Positions 10,065 through 19,241 of a stretch of DNA of 64,000 nucleotides are shown here, in pieces. Origin of the DNA: Nostoc sp. KVJ3 (GTDB taxonomy: Bacteria > Cyanobacteriota > Cyanobacteriia > Cyanobacteriales > Nostocaceae); assembly GCF_026127265.1 (NCBI RefSeq), contig NZ_WWFG01000010.1:1-64000 (forward strand), read 5' to 3'. The stretch's first letter is position 1, and every line of letters starts with the position of its first letter. The translations under genes and the position numbers were made by a program. A model generated the notes under the pieces. That model was not told where the DNA came from. It made no database searches and saw nothing but the letters and a program-made list of their open reading frames with translations.

Positions 10065-10535
10065 CTAACAAGCGGCTGTAACGCCGTTAAATAAGATACT
10101 TTGAGCAATCCAAAGCACCAGGATTATGAAAAACACGCCTACGGGCTGTTGAACCATCTGCGTTACTTCCTGTCCTTCACCAATGCCGTTGGCAACCTTA
10201 AGCCCAGAAGCCACAAAGTATACAAACAAAAGCACTGTGATGGTTGCATTGATCACTGCCGGAAGTGCTTTAATCGCGGTAGTTGCCGCTGCCGCACCAC
10301 CGCCACCAATACCACCAGCGCCACCGAACATACAAGTCATTGCTGTCTGAGCCGAATCGAACAAGCCCCACCCATAAGAGGGCATTGACTGCATGACAAT
10401 GATTGTCGCTGTACCCGCCGCGTAAATGTGATGCTGATACTTGCGCCCAATCGCCGCGAACGCCTTAGCAAGAACTTGAGATTGTGTTCTTCGCACAGAA
10501 TTATTAGATGCCAAGAAAATTGCTCCTTTCTTCAT
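10065..10535 (-). CDS. VirB2-like major pilin
   Basis: This protein of about 156 aa has a basic N-terminal region, a hydrophobic segment, a Gly/Ala-rich stretch (GGAGGIGGGGAAAATTAI) and two further hydrophobic helices separated by a short charged turn (ANGIGEGQEVTQM). It ends with Cys. VirB2-type pilins have a long leader, two transmembrane helices and small-residue-rich sequence, and their genes precede virB3 and virB4, which matches. ATG 10535 is chosen over ATG 10574 because the latter lies inside the upstream gene and would add an odd charged extension. A TTG shortly downstream behind GGAGC is also possible. Confidence 0.55.
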   Translation of the reverse strand: MKKGAIFLASNNSVRRTQSQVLAKAFAAIGRKYQHHIYAAGTATIIVMQSMPSYGWGLFDSAQTAMTCMFGGAGGIGGGGAAAATTAIKALPAVINATITVLLFVYFVASGLKVANGIGEGQEVTQMVQQPVGVFFIILVLWIAQSILFNGVTAAC

Positions 10536-10542
10536 ATAAAAA

Positions 10543-10854
10543 TCACTTTTTCGCTCCTCTTTGAAGAAACTCATTCTCTATATCAGCTAAAGTATGCTCT
10601 CTAGCTAGTGAGCGAATTTCTTGAAGGGGAGCAATATGATGCTTGTATAGCTTGCTCATGCCATTTAGACCACCTGTTTTTTTGTTGGTAAATTTCTGGA
10701 ATTCTGGCAAGTACTTCCGAGCTATGTTCAAATATGCTTGCAGTTGCCTTGCAGAAACCTTTGGCTTTAACATCGCCGCAACTTCTGGTCTTGTTAGTTC
10801 TTCATTTTGCCAGGTTAACCCCCCTATCCCCATGATTCTGAGAACTTCTTGCAA
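10543..10854 (-). CDS. Small putative DNA-binding protein heading the conjugation operon
   Basis: This 103-aa, basic, helical protein contains the segment TRPEVAAMLKPKVSARQLQAY, which reads like a winged-helix or MerR-type recognition region. A second helical half ends in ENEFLQRGAKK. It sits immediately upstream of the pilin gene and is the first gene of the minus-strand operon, the usual place for a transcriptional regulator of transfer genes. No ligand domain is present. The family is not recognised, and regulation of the tra operon is an inference from position and composition. Confidence 0.5.
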   Translation of the reverse strand: MQEVLRIMGIGGLTWQNEELTRPEVAAMLKPKVSARQLQAYLNIARKYLPEFQKFTNKKTGGLNGMSKLYKHHIAPLQEIRSLAREHTLADIENEFLQRGAKK

Positions 10855-11042
10855 CTTCTAACTACATATAAAAATACCCGCCTTTTTTGTGGCGGGTAAT
10901 TGACATTTGCAAAAATAGAGAAAATTATACGGCGCTGTTCGGAGTATTAGCCTAGTGTGGTTCTTGTTCACAAAACACAATAGCCTTTCGCCTTTCAAGT
11001 ATCTGCCTTCTTCAAGAAGGTGAGCTATTTTCGGTAAGTTAT
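10855..11042. other. Intergenic region with a short hairpin
   Basis: This 188-bp gap separates two minus-strand regulator-like genes. It contains GCGGGTA next to an AT-rich stretch at 10880-10900, where CCCGCC and GGCGGG form a short stem around a T-run. That is compatible with a terminator for the upstream gene. The remainder probably carries the promoter of the conjugation operon, but no clear -35/-10 pair was identified. Confidence 0.3.
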
Positions 11043-11270
11043 TTACCCAGTAAGCATTTCAGAAATCAGATGTCTTTGTCCTGGAACTTTACCTTGATTT
11101 ATCCATTTTTCATCTAACAGGGCGCAAAGTTGGTAGACAACAAAATGGGGATTTCGTTTCGCTTTTCCTTCTAGACCCCAACTCCGAACAGTAAAATCTG
11201 CGTATCCTAAAATGCGTGAAAGTTCGGGGTAGGTTAACTTCCACTTCTTCTTAAACTCTATTGGGTGCAT
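11043..11270 (-). CDS. Small helix-turn-helix protein
   Basis: This 75-aa protein includes LTYPELSRILGYADFTVRSW, which reads as a helix-turn-helix with a recognition helix. The rest is FVVYQLCALLDEKWI and a short tail. It resembles the small HTH proteins common on cyanobacterial plasmids and may regulate plasmid genes. It is transcribed away from the plus-strand gene at 11473, so the 202-bp AT-rich gap between them is a divergent promoter region. No further family detail can be given. Confidence 0.5.
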   Translation of the reverse strand: MHPIEFKKKWKLTYPELSRILGYADFTVRSWGLEGKAKRNPHFVVYQLCALLDEKWINQGKVPGQRHLISEMLTG

Positions 11271-11436
11271 AGTATTTATTTGATACTTGCATAAGGAACT
11301 TATTTAATATTTATAACATAATTAATTAGTCAAATCTTTATAATTTTGTATCAAAGGATAAATAATCTTCTTATATTTATTTATCTTAACATCTTGATAA
11401 AATATATTAGCTATTATCGGATTTATCCAATTTATC

Positions 11437-11442
11437 TATAAT
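11437..11442 (+). promoter_or_regulatory. Candidate -10 element (TATAAT)
   Basis: A perfect TATAAT lies about 30 bases before the ATG at 11473, and the gap is very AT-rich. The matching -35 region is weak (around 11414), so this is only a plausible promoter for the plus-strand gene. Confidence 0.35.
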
Positions 11443-11472
11443 AGAGATATTCTCTTTTAACCAACCAACTTT

Positions 11473-11895
11473 ATGTCCAACACAGATACTAATTTTCAGC
11501 AACTCTTTCAACCCAAAAGTCAAGTTAATAAAGATAACAAAAATCCAACGCTATTAGCCAATCGCCTAACTCCCACTGATGACCAAATCAAAGACTGGCT
11601 ACAGTCACCACAAATCAAACAGTGGCTTACAAAGCTACTAATGGGCATACCGAATAATCTCAAGATAGAAGCGATAAATACCATCATCAAAAATGTTATA
11701 CAAAACCCAGATAAAGACTGTCGAGTACAATTCGGTAGTTCAACTATTGGAGTCGATGTTTTACGGTGGCAGCTTTGGGCATCCTATAAATTACCTTACG
11801 CCAGTGGAATCAAAACTCCTGATTGCCCCTATACTTTGAAAAAACATTTTGAAAAAACATTTGGATGTTTCCAACCAACTTCCCGGATGACATAA
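11473..11895 (+). CDS. Hypothetical plasmid protein
   Basis: This 140-aa soluble protein has no signal peptide, a Gln/Asn-rich start and a helical middle (IKDWLQSPQIKQWLTKLLMGIP). A Trp-containing second half follows (GVDVLRWQLWASYKLPYA). The family is not recognised. Its C-terminal end runs into a remnant of another gene on the opposite strand, so its last residues may have been acquired by a rearrangement. It is preceded by an AT-rich region with a TATAAT. A role in plasmid maintenance is possible, but nothing in the sequence shows one. Confidence 0.45.
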   Translation: MSNTDTNFQQLFQPKSQVNKDNKNPTLLANRLTPTDDQIKDWLQSPQIKQWLTKLLMGIPNNLKIEAINTIIKNVIQNPDKDCRVQFGSSTIGVDVLRWQLWASYKLPYASGIKTPDCPYTLKKHFEKTFGCFQPTSRMT

Positions 11896-11960
11896 TTCCG
11901 TATTTTCGTTAAATTCCCACACAATACCCGATCTATTCTTGCCAAAAGCGCCATGCTTAA
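11880..11960 (-). pseudogene. C-terminal remnant related to the gene at 15150-15845
   Basis: Read on the minus strand, this stretch encodes GKNRSGIVWEFNENTELCHP, which closely matches the C-terminus of the gene at 15150 (GKDRAGLGWEFNENTGLYQP). The DNA also shares CCGTATTTTCGTTAAATTCC. Only the tail is present, so it is a fragment left by duplication or recombination. The rest of the gap to 12220 holds no recognisable gene. Confidence 0.6.
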
Positions 11961-12220
11961 CTATCCATTCTTACCAAAACCATTATGCTTAACTGCCATT
12001 AACTTAGCAGATGACTAAATCTTGTATTGAAGCCAAATTTGATGACCTTAACAGAAACATTTCTTTACATCCCTTTTAGGCTCTAGCCCATGAACAGCTT
12101 TCATCGCACAAGGAGATTCTTTAGAGTTCGTAAGCCAATTGGATTTTCGATTTGAGACGATGAGTTAGCTTTAGAGCTACCCTTATAGAAGAACAGAATC
12201 TCTCAATTACTCTTTGACTC

Positions 12221-14527
12221 ATGACGAGGCTCCTTCAAGTCGAAAAATTTCCGATTCTGATGTTGCCGGAAATCGAGGCGTATTTAGAAAGTGGACTATT
12301 TCGTGGGATTGGCAAGAAAACTGCTCAAACTTTGGTCAATTGCTTTGGAAGTGAGACTTTATCGATATTAGATAACAACCCCGAAAAGCTTTACACTGTT
12401 CCCGGACTAACTCAATATCGGATTGATGGTATTACCAAAGCTTGGTCAGAGAGTAAAAAGAATCCGAACTTGGGAGTAATTACCCAACTTTTGGCTGTGG
12501 GAACTTCATTGAAGTTAGCTTTGAAAATTTGTGACTATTACGGACACAAAACTGCAAATGTACTTCAGAACAACCCTTACAGATTAATTGATGATATTGA
12601 TGGCATCGGTTTTAAGACTGCTGATGAGCTAGCAATATCTCTTGGTATCCCTCTATACAGCGATACTCGTTATATCTCAGCTTTAATCCATGTTTTAAAA
12701 TCCGGCTTGCGTGAAGGGAATTGTTTTTTACCGTTTGAGCAATTAGTAAGTATTGCCACTGACCTGCTTTCTTCATCACAGCATACGCCCGATGTTCAAT
12801 TTTTAAATACAATCATTCAACAGTTACTCTCCAAGGGGACTTTAGTTTCGGGTGATGTTGGTAATAGTGTTTATCTCAAAGCTGCTTATCGGGCTGAACT
12901 TTCTGTGACTTTGAAAATTCTTGCTCTCCTTGAGCAACCGACTCACCCCACTGAACATTTAGAACACTGGTTAGCCCAATTCCAAACTACTGACTATCGC
13001 CAACTTGGAAGTTTAAGTGATGAACAAATCAGCGCCTTGATGATGGCAGCCAAACATCCAATTAGCATTATTACTGGTGGCCCAGGTCGAGGGAAAACTT
13101 ATGTACTGAAAACCTTGGTTGAATGGTTCATGCATACTGATAAAGCGATTGCAGCCGCTCCAACAGGGAAAGCCGCTAACCGGATGAAAGATGCTACAGG
13201 CATTGAAGCAACTACCATTCACCGTTTATTGCAATGGCAGGGAAACAATGCGGTTTTTCTTTATAACGAGGATAATCCTCTAAATCTTGATTGTCTAATC
13301 ATTGATGAATTTTCAATGGTTGACATATTTCTGTTCAATTCGCTGCTCAAAGCCTTGCCCAAAAAAACCAGAATTGTACTGGTAGGAGACTTTGATCAAT
13401 TGCCCAGTATTGGCGCAGGAATGGTCTTGCGAGATTTAATTGTTTCTGAACTGGTGCCTACAACTTTCTTACAGACGATTTATCGCCAACGGCACGAAAG
13501 CCCGATTATCTATGCAGCTAATGATGTCAATTCTGGCATAGTCCCCACACTGCACAATTTTAATCAAGTTTCTGATTGGATGGATGTCGGTGACTGTGCA
13601 ATGATTCAAAAAGATTCCCCCCAAGCGACCTCCCAAGCCATCGTTGAGTTGGTTAAAGCTATTGGCCAGTCAGGTGTTGATTTAAATCAACAACTAATAA
13701 TCTTAGCGCCCCAAAAACAAGGAGACTGTGGAGTTCACAATCTCAATCAGCTTCTTGCCCCTATCTTTAATCCAAAACAAGAAAATCAACCACAAGTTGT
13801 CTCTGGGTCAGTTATTTATCGAATCGGCGATCGCGTAATCCAACTGAAAAACCGTTATGAAACTGTCCCGCCCGTAATGAATGGCGAGATCGGTCAGGTT
13901 ATTGCTGTGGAGCCGGAAAAATTTCTGGTTACGATCTCTTGGGAGAGCGGTGCTATTGTTAATTATTATCCTGGAGACTTCGAGCAAATTATGCACTCGT
14001 TTTGTATAACTTGCCACAAAAGTCAAGGTAGCCAATTTCCTTATGTGATTTTCCCATTGGTCAGGGCTAATTACCGGATGTTAACCCGTCAGCTGCTCTA
14101 CACGACTATGACTCGCGCAATGGGTACATTCATCGCAGTTGGACAGCATGAAGCATTGAAAACTGCTGTCGCTACTGATAAACCCGCCCAGCGTTTTACT
14201 GGACTAACCAATCTCCTCATTTCACCTGTTGAGCAACTTAGTGAAATCTGGCAGAGTTTGAGCAACACCAGAAAAACTGCTTCTACGACTACATCTTCCC
14301 CTACTGTTACTGTCGCTTCTAGGCTACAACAACGCCAACTAACTGCAACACCTGGACAGATGACTACTATTGGTAGTCTTGCACTACAAATGTATGAATC
14401 CAAGTATGGTTATCGTCCGTCAAAACAGCCCGAACTTGTCGGCAAGTTTCGCTTTAATACTTATCACTATGAAACTACCGCAATTGAGTTGATTGATTCA
14501 GCAATTGACGCAGTTCTGCTCCAATAA
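12221..14527 (+). CDS. RecD2/TraA-family ATP-dependent DNA helicase
   Basis: This 768-aa SF1 helicase has an N-terminal helix-hairpin-helix region (GLFRGIGKKTAQTLVNCFG, about residues 25-45; DIDGIGFKTADELA near 130). Walker A is GGPGRGKT near 287, Walker B is CLIIDEFSMVD near 365, followed by VLVGDFDQLPSIG. A C-terminal UvrD-like segment contains SFCITCHKSQGSQFPYV. This is the RecD2 plan, lacking the relaxase domain of TraA. The HhH repeats bind DNA and the core translocates 5' to 3'. On a plasmid it may act in replication, repair or transfer. It stands alone on the plus strand. A possible C-terminal extension (about residues 690-768) is Thr/Ser-rich and not recognised. Confidence 0.85.
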   Translation: MTRLLQVEKFPILMLPEIEAYLESGLFRGIGKKTAQTLVNCFGSETLSILDNNPEKLYTVPGLTQYRIDGITKAWSESKKNPNLGVITQLLAVGTSLKLALKICDYYGHKTANVLQNNPYRLIDDIDGIGFKTADELAISLGIPLYSDTRYISALIHVLKSGLREGNCFLPFEQLVSIATDLLSSSQHTPDVQFLNTIIQQLLSKGTLVSGDVGNSVYLKAAYRAELSVTLKILALLEQPTHPTEHLEHWLAQFQTTDYRQLGSLSDEQISALMMAAKHPISIITGGPGRGKTYVLKTLVEWFMHTDKAIAAAPTGKAANRMKDATGIEATTIHRLLQWQGNNAVFLYNEDNPLNLDCLIIDEFSMVDIFLFNSLLKALPKKTRIVLVGDFDQLPSIGAGMVLRDLIVSELVPTTFLQTIYRQRHESPIIYAANDVNSGIVPTLHNFNQVSDWMDVGDCAMIQKDSPQATSQAIVELVKAIGQSGVDLNQQLIILAPQKQGDCGVHNLNQLLAPIFNPKQENQPQVVSGSVIYRIGDRVIQLKNRYETVPPVMNGEIGQVIAVEPEKFLVTISWESGAIVNYYPGDFEQIMHSFCITCHKSQGSQFPYVIFPLVRANYRMLTRQLLYTTMTRAMGTFIAVGQHEALKTAVATDKPAQRFTGLTNLLISPVEQLSEIWQSLSNTRKTASTTTSSPTVTVASRLQQRQLTATPGQMTTIGSLALQMYESKYGYRPSKQPELVGKFRFNTYHYETTAIELIDSAIDAVLLQ

Positions 14528-14846
14528 TAAAACCCATGCCCAACATGGGAACAACGGTCGCATTCAACCAGACTACTCTTAAATAGTTATCAGTTATTAG
14601 TAAACAGTTAAAAGTTTTGATAATTGGGTTTAAGTTCCCCACTATACGCCGCCAGGACTGATAACTGTTGACTGTTCACTGATTTAACAAAGTTTAGGGG
14701 TTTAATTCCCCAGCAATACAGTCCGCACGAATTGAAGCCTAATTAAAATCCCCGTTACAAAACTTAATTACGTTAGCGTAGTGGGGCGTTCGCTTTTAGC
14801 ATCTCCAATAGTTGCCCATTACGAATTACGAATTATTTTAATATCT
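14528..14846. repeat. Intergenic dispersed repeat, no gene
   Basis: This 319-bp gap contains copies and inverted copies of CAGTTATCAGT, AACAGTTA and ACTGTTCACTG, words common in dispersed intergenic repeats of Nostocales, plus short tandem repeats of ACGAATT before the next gene. No coding signal was seen. Confidence 0.4.
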
Positions 14847-15080
14847 ATGGCTATTCCGGCAGCAGAGTTAAAGATCGGGCAATCGGTGAAGTATCTAATC
14901 GGTACTCGAAGCGGTATGAGTGCGGCAATAACCGATATCAGCAAATCATCTCTTAGTCTCAAAAATACTCATATTGTTACTTTGACCTTTGATGATGATT
15001 CATTGCCAAACCACTTAAAAACACAACAACTAACTGTTTATGACGAATTGCTTGAAGGTTGTGAAATAATCACATTTTAA
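14847..15080 (+). CDS. Small hypothetical protein
   Basis: The protein is 77 aa from ATG 14847 and starts MAIPAAELKIGQSVKYLIG. It is rich in beta-strand residues (AAITDISKSSLSLKNTHIVTLTFDDD) and is probably a small beta-barrel. An in-frame ATG at 14781 would add residues from the repeat region and is less likely. The family is not recognised. It is convergent with the gene ending at 15150. Confidence 0.4.
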   Translation: MAIPAAELKIGQSVKYLIGTRSGMSAAITDISKSSLSLKNTHIVTLTFDDDSLPNHLKTQQLTVYDELLEGCEIITF

Positions 15081-15149
15081 AAAATTCAAATTAGCAACAG
15101 CAACAGCAGAGCGCACATCCTCTGCGACAAGTTGAAATTAATCAAAATA

Positions 15150-15845
15150 CTAACTTACTGGCTGATATAGTCCCGTATTTTCGTTAAATTCCCACCCTAG
15201 CCCTGCTCTATCTTTGCCCTTACACCATGCTACAAAAAGCGGTGGGGGAAGTTTAATTCGCTCCTTGCGTACACTTTCTTCGCTTACACCAAGTCTTGAA
15301 GCTAAACCTTCTTCAGTTAACGGTTGCATTCTAGGAGTATGCGCTTTGAATGACGAATTATTGTAGTACGATTTCTGTCCCCGCTTTTGTTGGTTGTTGA
15401 GATAGTCTTGAATTTTAATGATCGCCTCAGCCAACTGTGTCATTCGGGCATACATCTTCTCCACTTTTTGTTCTAAATTGGCGAGATTATCAATTACTGT
15501 GGCTTGGTTGCTATTAGATTCATTTGAAAACTCTGACTCGAGCTTATCGAGTCTTTCACAAATAGCTCTTATCGTTTCACTCGTTGGATTGTTGTAATTT
15601 TTATTACTCATAATTAAGTACTTTTCTACACTTGCCTTCATCTTTGAATCTAAGCGTTCGTCTAAATTGTTACCACCTATTGCATCAACCTGATCTTGGG
15701 AATCGCCTAAGTAGAGTTCGATAAATTCGAGCAGCGTGGCTGTTGCTGTTGTGCCTTTCGAGTTGCAACAGGCGATAAACTGCTCCCACTTCCTTTGGTC
15801 ACAGTTAAAAGATGCCAGCTTTTTTTTACGCCCTGTATTGCTCAT
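15150..15845 (-). CDS. Putative plasmid DNA-binding protein with coiled coil and C-terminal HTH
   Basis: This protein of about 231 aa has a basic N-terminus (NTGRKKKLASFN) and a helical domain (KWEQFIACCNSKGTTATATL). A long coiled-coil stretch follows (about residues 80-145, LDKLESEF, LANLEQKVEKMYARM), then an HTH-like segment (LTEEGLASRLGVSEESVRKER) and a conserved tail (GKDRAGLGWEFNENTGLYQP). Multidomain architecture suggests DNA binding with oligomerisation, as in partition-associated or regulatory proteins. A partial copy of the tail lies at 11880-11960. ATG 15845 (MSNTG) is chosen, with 15851 as an alternative. Its specific function is unknown. Confidence 0.5.
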   Translation of the reverse strand: MSNTGRKKKLASFNCDQRKWEQFIACCNSKGTTATATLLEFIELYLGDSQDQVDAIGGNNLDERLDSKMKASVEKYLIMSNKNYNNPTSETIRAICERLDKLESEFSNESNSNQATVIDNLANLEQKVEKMYARMTQLAEAIIKIQDYLNNQQKRGQKSYYNNSSFKAHTPRMQPLTEEGLASRLGVSEESVRKERIKLPPPLFVAWCKGKDRAGLGWEFNENTGLYQPVS

Positions 15846-15990
15846 GTTCACGTGTCATCTAGGTAAACTGGGACTGCCCACGCTTATTAAATCGTGTAAT
15901 TCATCATGATGGATTACCTTGATAGTATCATCGCCAAATGCCTCAGCGCATTCCTCAAGCAATGTTTTTATGAAGAGATACTACCGCCAA

Positions 15991-17477
15991 CTGTCCATTA
16001 AAGAATTACCAGATCGAGGGTGTTAAAAGGAGCGGGAATTTGTAGACCACCATGCCAAACGATGTCTGTGCCAATTACACCACTCTCAAAAATAAACTAA
16101 AAATGACTCTATAATTATATGGCTTGATAGCGATTAAATAGTGGGCTATTCTGATAAGCTTGATTTGGCATGAAAACAACAGACGCAGGAAAGAATTTTG
16201 TACAAGTTTCTTAAAATAAGCTCCTTTGCCCGTTTTCTTTGACCCCAACCTACACCTGTAATATTTGTGTAGTTAACTGTTAGGAGTATGCTCTTTAACA
16301 TATTGCATTACTTTTTAACTATAAAGTCATTTTTAGTTTATTTTTTTCATCGATTTTTAGGTTTTTCTTTTAAAGGTGTATTTTTAGGGGGAACCACAAA
16401 AAAAGATACCAGCCGTGTTCTTAATTGCTTGTTGTGTGGCGTGGATCTCGATCATACTTTCGTATCTTTATGAGCGGGTAAGTGCCTTACCACCCAAATC
16501 GGGAAAATTGGCTTGCATGAAGATGAACCGATCACTTACTCCCGGATTTCTCACCACACCTCGAATGGAGGAGTAATGAGTAGTGAGTAAGGAGTAAAAT
16601 TCTTAACTTATTACTTGTACGCAAAGCAGCTTGTGAGAAATGCGGGTTACTTGGGTAGGTACTTACACGTCGAAAACACATTGTAATTTCAGACATCAAA
16701 AACTAACTTGCCATTCGGTAAAGTCCCAACGGCCGTTTCTGCATTGTTATCAATCAATATTGATATTGGCTAACCACAACAACTGGTGCTTTCAGGTGAA
16801 AGCTGCGGCGATTGCACGGAGCGCAACTATTCATTAAAGAATTATTTGTCAGTTTTAAATAATTAGTGTCCAAACGCTCGATTTTTTAGCTCTGTGCAAT
16901 TTAAATGATGGTCTAGCTCTGTAAATCCAGTTTTTTAAAATTAATGTCCCTTTCACTTACAACAAAGGCCCTCATTATCCACTCAAGCTTTTCCAGTAAA
17001 ATCGCGATCTGGCTTCCCGAGCGACTTTCTGACACTATATTTTGGGTTAAGTAAGTGGGCAAGAATAAATCAAACTAGATTAAGTAATGTAAAAAATATT
17101 GAGATTACTTTGTAGTGAGGGCTGAAGCCCTCAAATGAGGACTAAAGTCCTCACTACAAACCTTGAATTATTCACGCCGATCTACTTAGGCTGATACTAA
17201 GCCTAAGCGATGGCGTACTCGCCCGCCGGAGGCGATCGCTGCGCCACGAGATAATCGCAATAGTCAATACCTTATTCGGATTTCCCAAAAAAAGGCATTT
17301 AATCATTTAATTCTTGAGGAGTCAGTTTTAAGAGAAAAGGCATTTAATTGTTTAAAACCATTCAAAGAATATATGAGTTGCTAAAAGACCGAAATCTCCG
17401 TATTAATAAGCTTTATAGCCTCTTACACAGCAAGACATTAGTTACTTAAAATTGACAAATAATTCTTTAATGGACAG
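15991..17477. repeat. Three related terminal-repeat-like copies (CATTAAAGAATTA)
   Basis: CTGTCCATTAAAGAATTA occurs at 15991-16008 and, inverted, at 17460-17477. A longer form, CATTAAAGAATTATTTGTCA, occurs at 16832-16851 and, inverted, at 17454-17473. The outer pair spans 1.49 kb and the inner pair about 0.64 kb. Such nested inverted copies are what remains when insertion sequences or MITEs lose their transposase. No transposase reading frame remains between them. Confidence 0.55.
17109..17160. repeat. Palindromic dispersed repeat
   Basis: TTTGTAGTGAGG at 17109-17120 and CCTCACTACAAA at 17149-17160 are inverted copies. Between them are two small hairpins, GAGGGCTGAAGCCCTC and GAGGACTAAAGTCCTC. 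This layout is a familiar class of interspersed repeat in filamentous cyanobacteria. Confidence 0.6.
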
Positions 17478-18139
17478 CCAACGGCAAGCAAGGCGATTGC
17501 AAATAAATATAGACATCACCCCGTAGCAATTCCAGCATCAACCATCTTTGCCAAACACCAAGTATTAAATATTCTCAGCAATTCCGCTAATTGCTGAAAA
17601 TACCCATACTGCTCATCTGCATAATCGCTCGGTTCCATTTCTTATAGTTCACCGAGCCCTTCTCCTGCAAACCGCACTCGCGTTCGGGGTAGAGATAGGG
17701 AACAGGCAACAGTAGGATTGAAGCTCAAAGAAAAATTGCCTGTTCCCTTCTAACAGAGAAAACCCTTGGATTTAAAGCCCCCTTATTTAGGACGAGCGTT
17801 TAGGTATAGTTCTAAATCCCCGGACAAAACCTTTTGTTGCCTATTCCCTTCTAAAAAACTTTAAATAGTCAACCCGCCAGTTAAATTCAGCAATCGCCGC
17901 TGCAAATTTTTTTCTTAATTCTCCTCCCACACCCAAAAATAGCACCTCCTTCTACTACAAGTTAGCCGTGTATAAGCGGCAATACTCGGAGGAAATGCCC
18001 AACTTTCAATCCGCAATGGATAGTCAATAATTGTATTACTTATATCATGATTCTAAGTATTATGAGTGTACTATACGCAAAAAATGAGAATTTTTTAGTT
18101 GTGAAACAGTGAGTTGAAATGACCATTTAGAGCGACAAT

Positions 18140-18190
18140 AAAAATCAGACACTATAACATCAGACGAAACTACTGTTGTGTCTGATTTTT
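18140..18190 (+). promoter_or_regulatory. 13-bp-arm hairpin before the tyrosine recombinase
   Basis: AAAAATCAGACAC (18140-18152) is exactly mirrored by GTGTCTGATTTTT (18178-18190) across a 25-base loop. The right arm ends just before the AAGGGAG ribosome site of the recombinase at 18206. It could be a recombinase binding or crossover site, an operator, or an mRNA hairpin. Confidence 0.5.
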
Positions 18191-18205
18191 AAGGGAGTAA
18201 AAAAA

Positions 18206-19135
18206 ATGACGCTCTCTCTGGTTCATATTGTCGCGCATAGAAAGGCTCTTGCTTCCTTGCCAGTAGCGCAGGCGGAGGCGAAGTTGATTGCGCTGTGGTT
18301 GGAGGGAAAAGCGTCGTCTTCTATTCGGGCTTACCAGCGATACACTAGGCGATTTCTGGATTTTCTGGACAAGCCCCTCAAAAAAGTGACTTATGAAGAC
18401 TTGGTAGAATACGCTAGTTCTTTTGGGGGCAATGCCGAAAGCACAAAGCGGATATACATAGCTTGTGCCAAAAGCTTGATTAGTTTCGCTCATAAAATTG
18501 GATATCTCCCTTTTAATGTGGGTATGGCACTAAAACTGGGTGAATTACCAGATGTAATCAACGAACGCTATCTTGATGAAGCTGATATTAAATTGTTGGT
18601 ACGGGCAGCCAATAGGCATTTAACATTGGCGAAAACTCCCAAACGACAGTACACAGCCCTACGTAATTTGTTAATTATCAAACTCTTGTATCAGGCAGGG
18701 TTACGGGCAAGTGAAATCTGTAATTTGACTTGGGGAGATTTGACACCCCGCAGTGACAGTGGACAGGTGTACGTGAGAAAAGCCAAGGGGAGCAAAAATC
18801 GCACAATTCTCATTAAGCCGAAGCTGTGGGCGGAACTAATGGAGTTCAAAGGTCAAGCTTTACCTACAGACGCAGTGTTCCGAAGTCAAAAAGGGGGACA
18901 TCTCGACCGTCAAAACTTGCACCCGATTGTCAAAGCAATTGCACAAGAAGCTGGATTAAGCGAACTGGTTTCTGCTCACTGGTTACGTCATGCCCACGGT
19001 TCTCACGCGATTGAGCGCGGGACTAATCCAGTGCTGGTGAAAGAAACTTTGGGTCATGCCAATTTAGCCATCACCGATCACTATCTCAAGGCTAGACCCA
19101 ATGACAGTAGCGCTTTAAACTTGATGGATCTTTAA
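18206..19135 (+). CDS. Tyrosine recombinase/integrase (XerC/D-like)
   Basis: From ATG 18206 (behind AAGGGAG) this is 309 aa. An N-terminal SAM-like domain (residues about 15-90, with SIRAYQRYTRRFLDFLD) precedes the catalytic domain. Active-site residues are visible in order: Arg in AGLRASEICNLTW, a Lys in RKAKGSKNRTI, His and Arg in SAHWLRHAHGSH, His in LGHANLAITDHY and the terminal Tyr nucleophile in the same motif. It cuts and rejoins DNA at specific sites. On a plasmid its likely work is dimer resolution or integration. A perfect hairpin lies immediately upstream and may be its target. No excisionase was recognised nearby. Confidence 0.85.
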   Translation: MTLSLVHIVAHRKALASLPVAQAEAKLIALWLEGKASSSIRAYQRYTRRFLDFLDKPLKKVTYEDLVEYASSFGGNAESTKRIYIACAKSLISFAHKIGYLPFNVGMALKLGELPDVINERYLDEADIKLLVRAANRHLTLAKTPKRQYTALRNLLIIKLLYQAGLRASEICNLTWGDLTPRSDSGQVYVRKAKGSKNRTILIKPKLWAELMEFKGQALPTDAVFRSQKGGHLDRQNLHPIVKAIAQEAGLSELVSAHWLRHAHGSHAIERGTNPVLVKETLGHANLAITDHYLKARPNDSSALNLMDL

Positions 19136-19241
19136 CATTTTGCATGACTTGTGAAAATGCAGCATAAATGGGAACCAGTGGCATCAATTGCTACCGGGAA
19201 CGAAACAAAAAACAGCTTTCAAATGCCAAAGGGATTTTTCT

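Larger units (their letters stand above)
15852..18139. other. 2.3-kb gene-poor region rich in repeats
   Basis: No convincing gene was found between 15852 and 18139. A 61-codon frame at 16288-16473 lacks a good ribosome site and looks random. The stretch contains three related IS-end-like repeats, a palindromic dispersed repeat at 17109-17160, and a HIP1-rich repeat near 17210-17250 (GCGATCGC flanked by inverted GGCG/CGCC words). It is probably a graveyard of mobile elements and could contain an origin or recombination site for the adjacent recombinase. Confidence 0.45.

Noticed and set aside
12221..14527. TraA-type relaxase-helicase
   Set aside because: Only the helicase motifs are present. 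The N-terminus has HhH repeats rather than relaxase His/Tyr motifs.
16288..16473. 61-codon plus-strand ORF with hydrophobic start
   Set aside because: It has no good ribosome site, lies in a repeat-rich region and is low complexity. It is probably random.
18206..19135. Integrase of a prophage
   Set aside because: No phage structural, lysis or packaging genes occur nearby. A plasmid resolution role is more likely.
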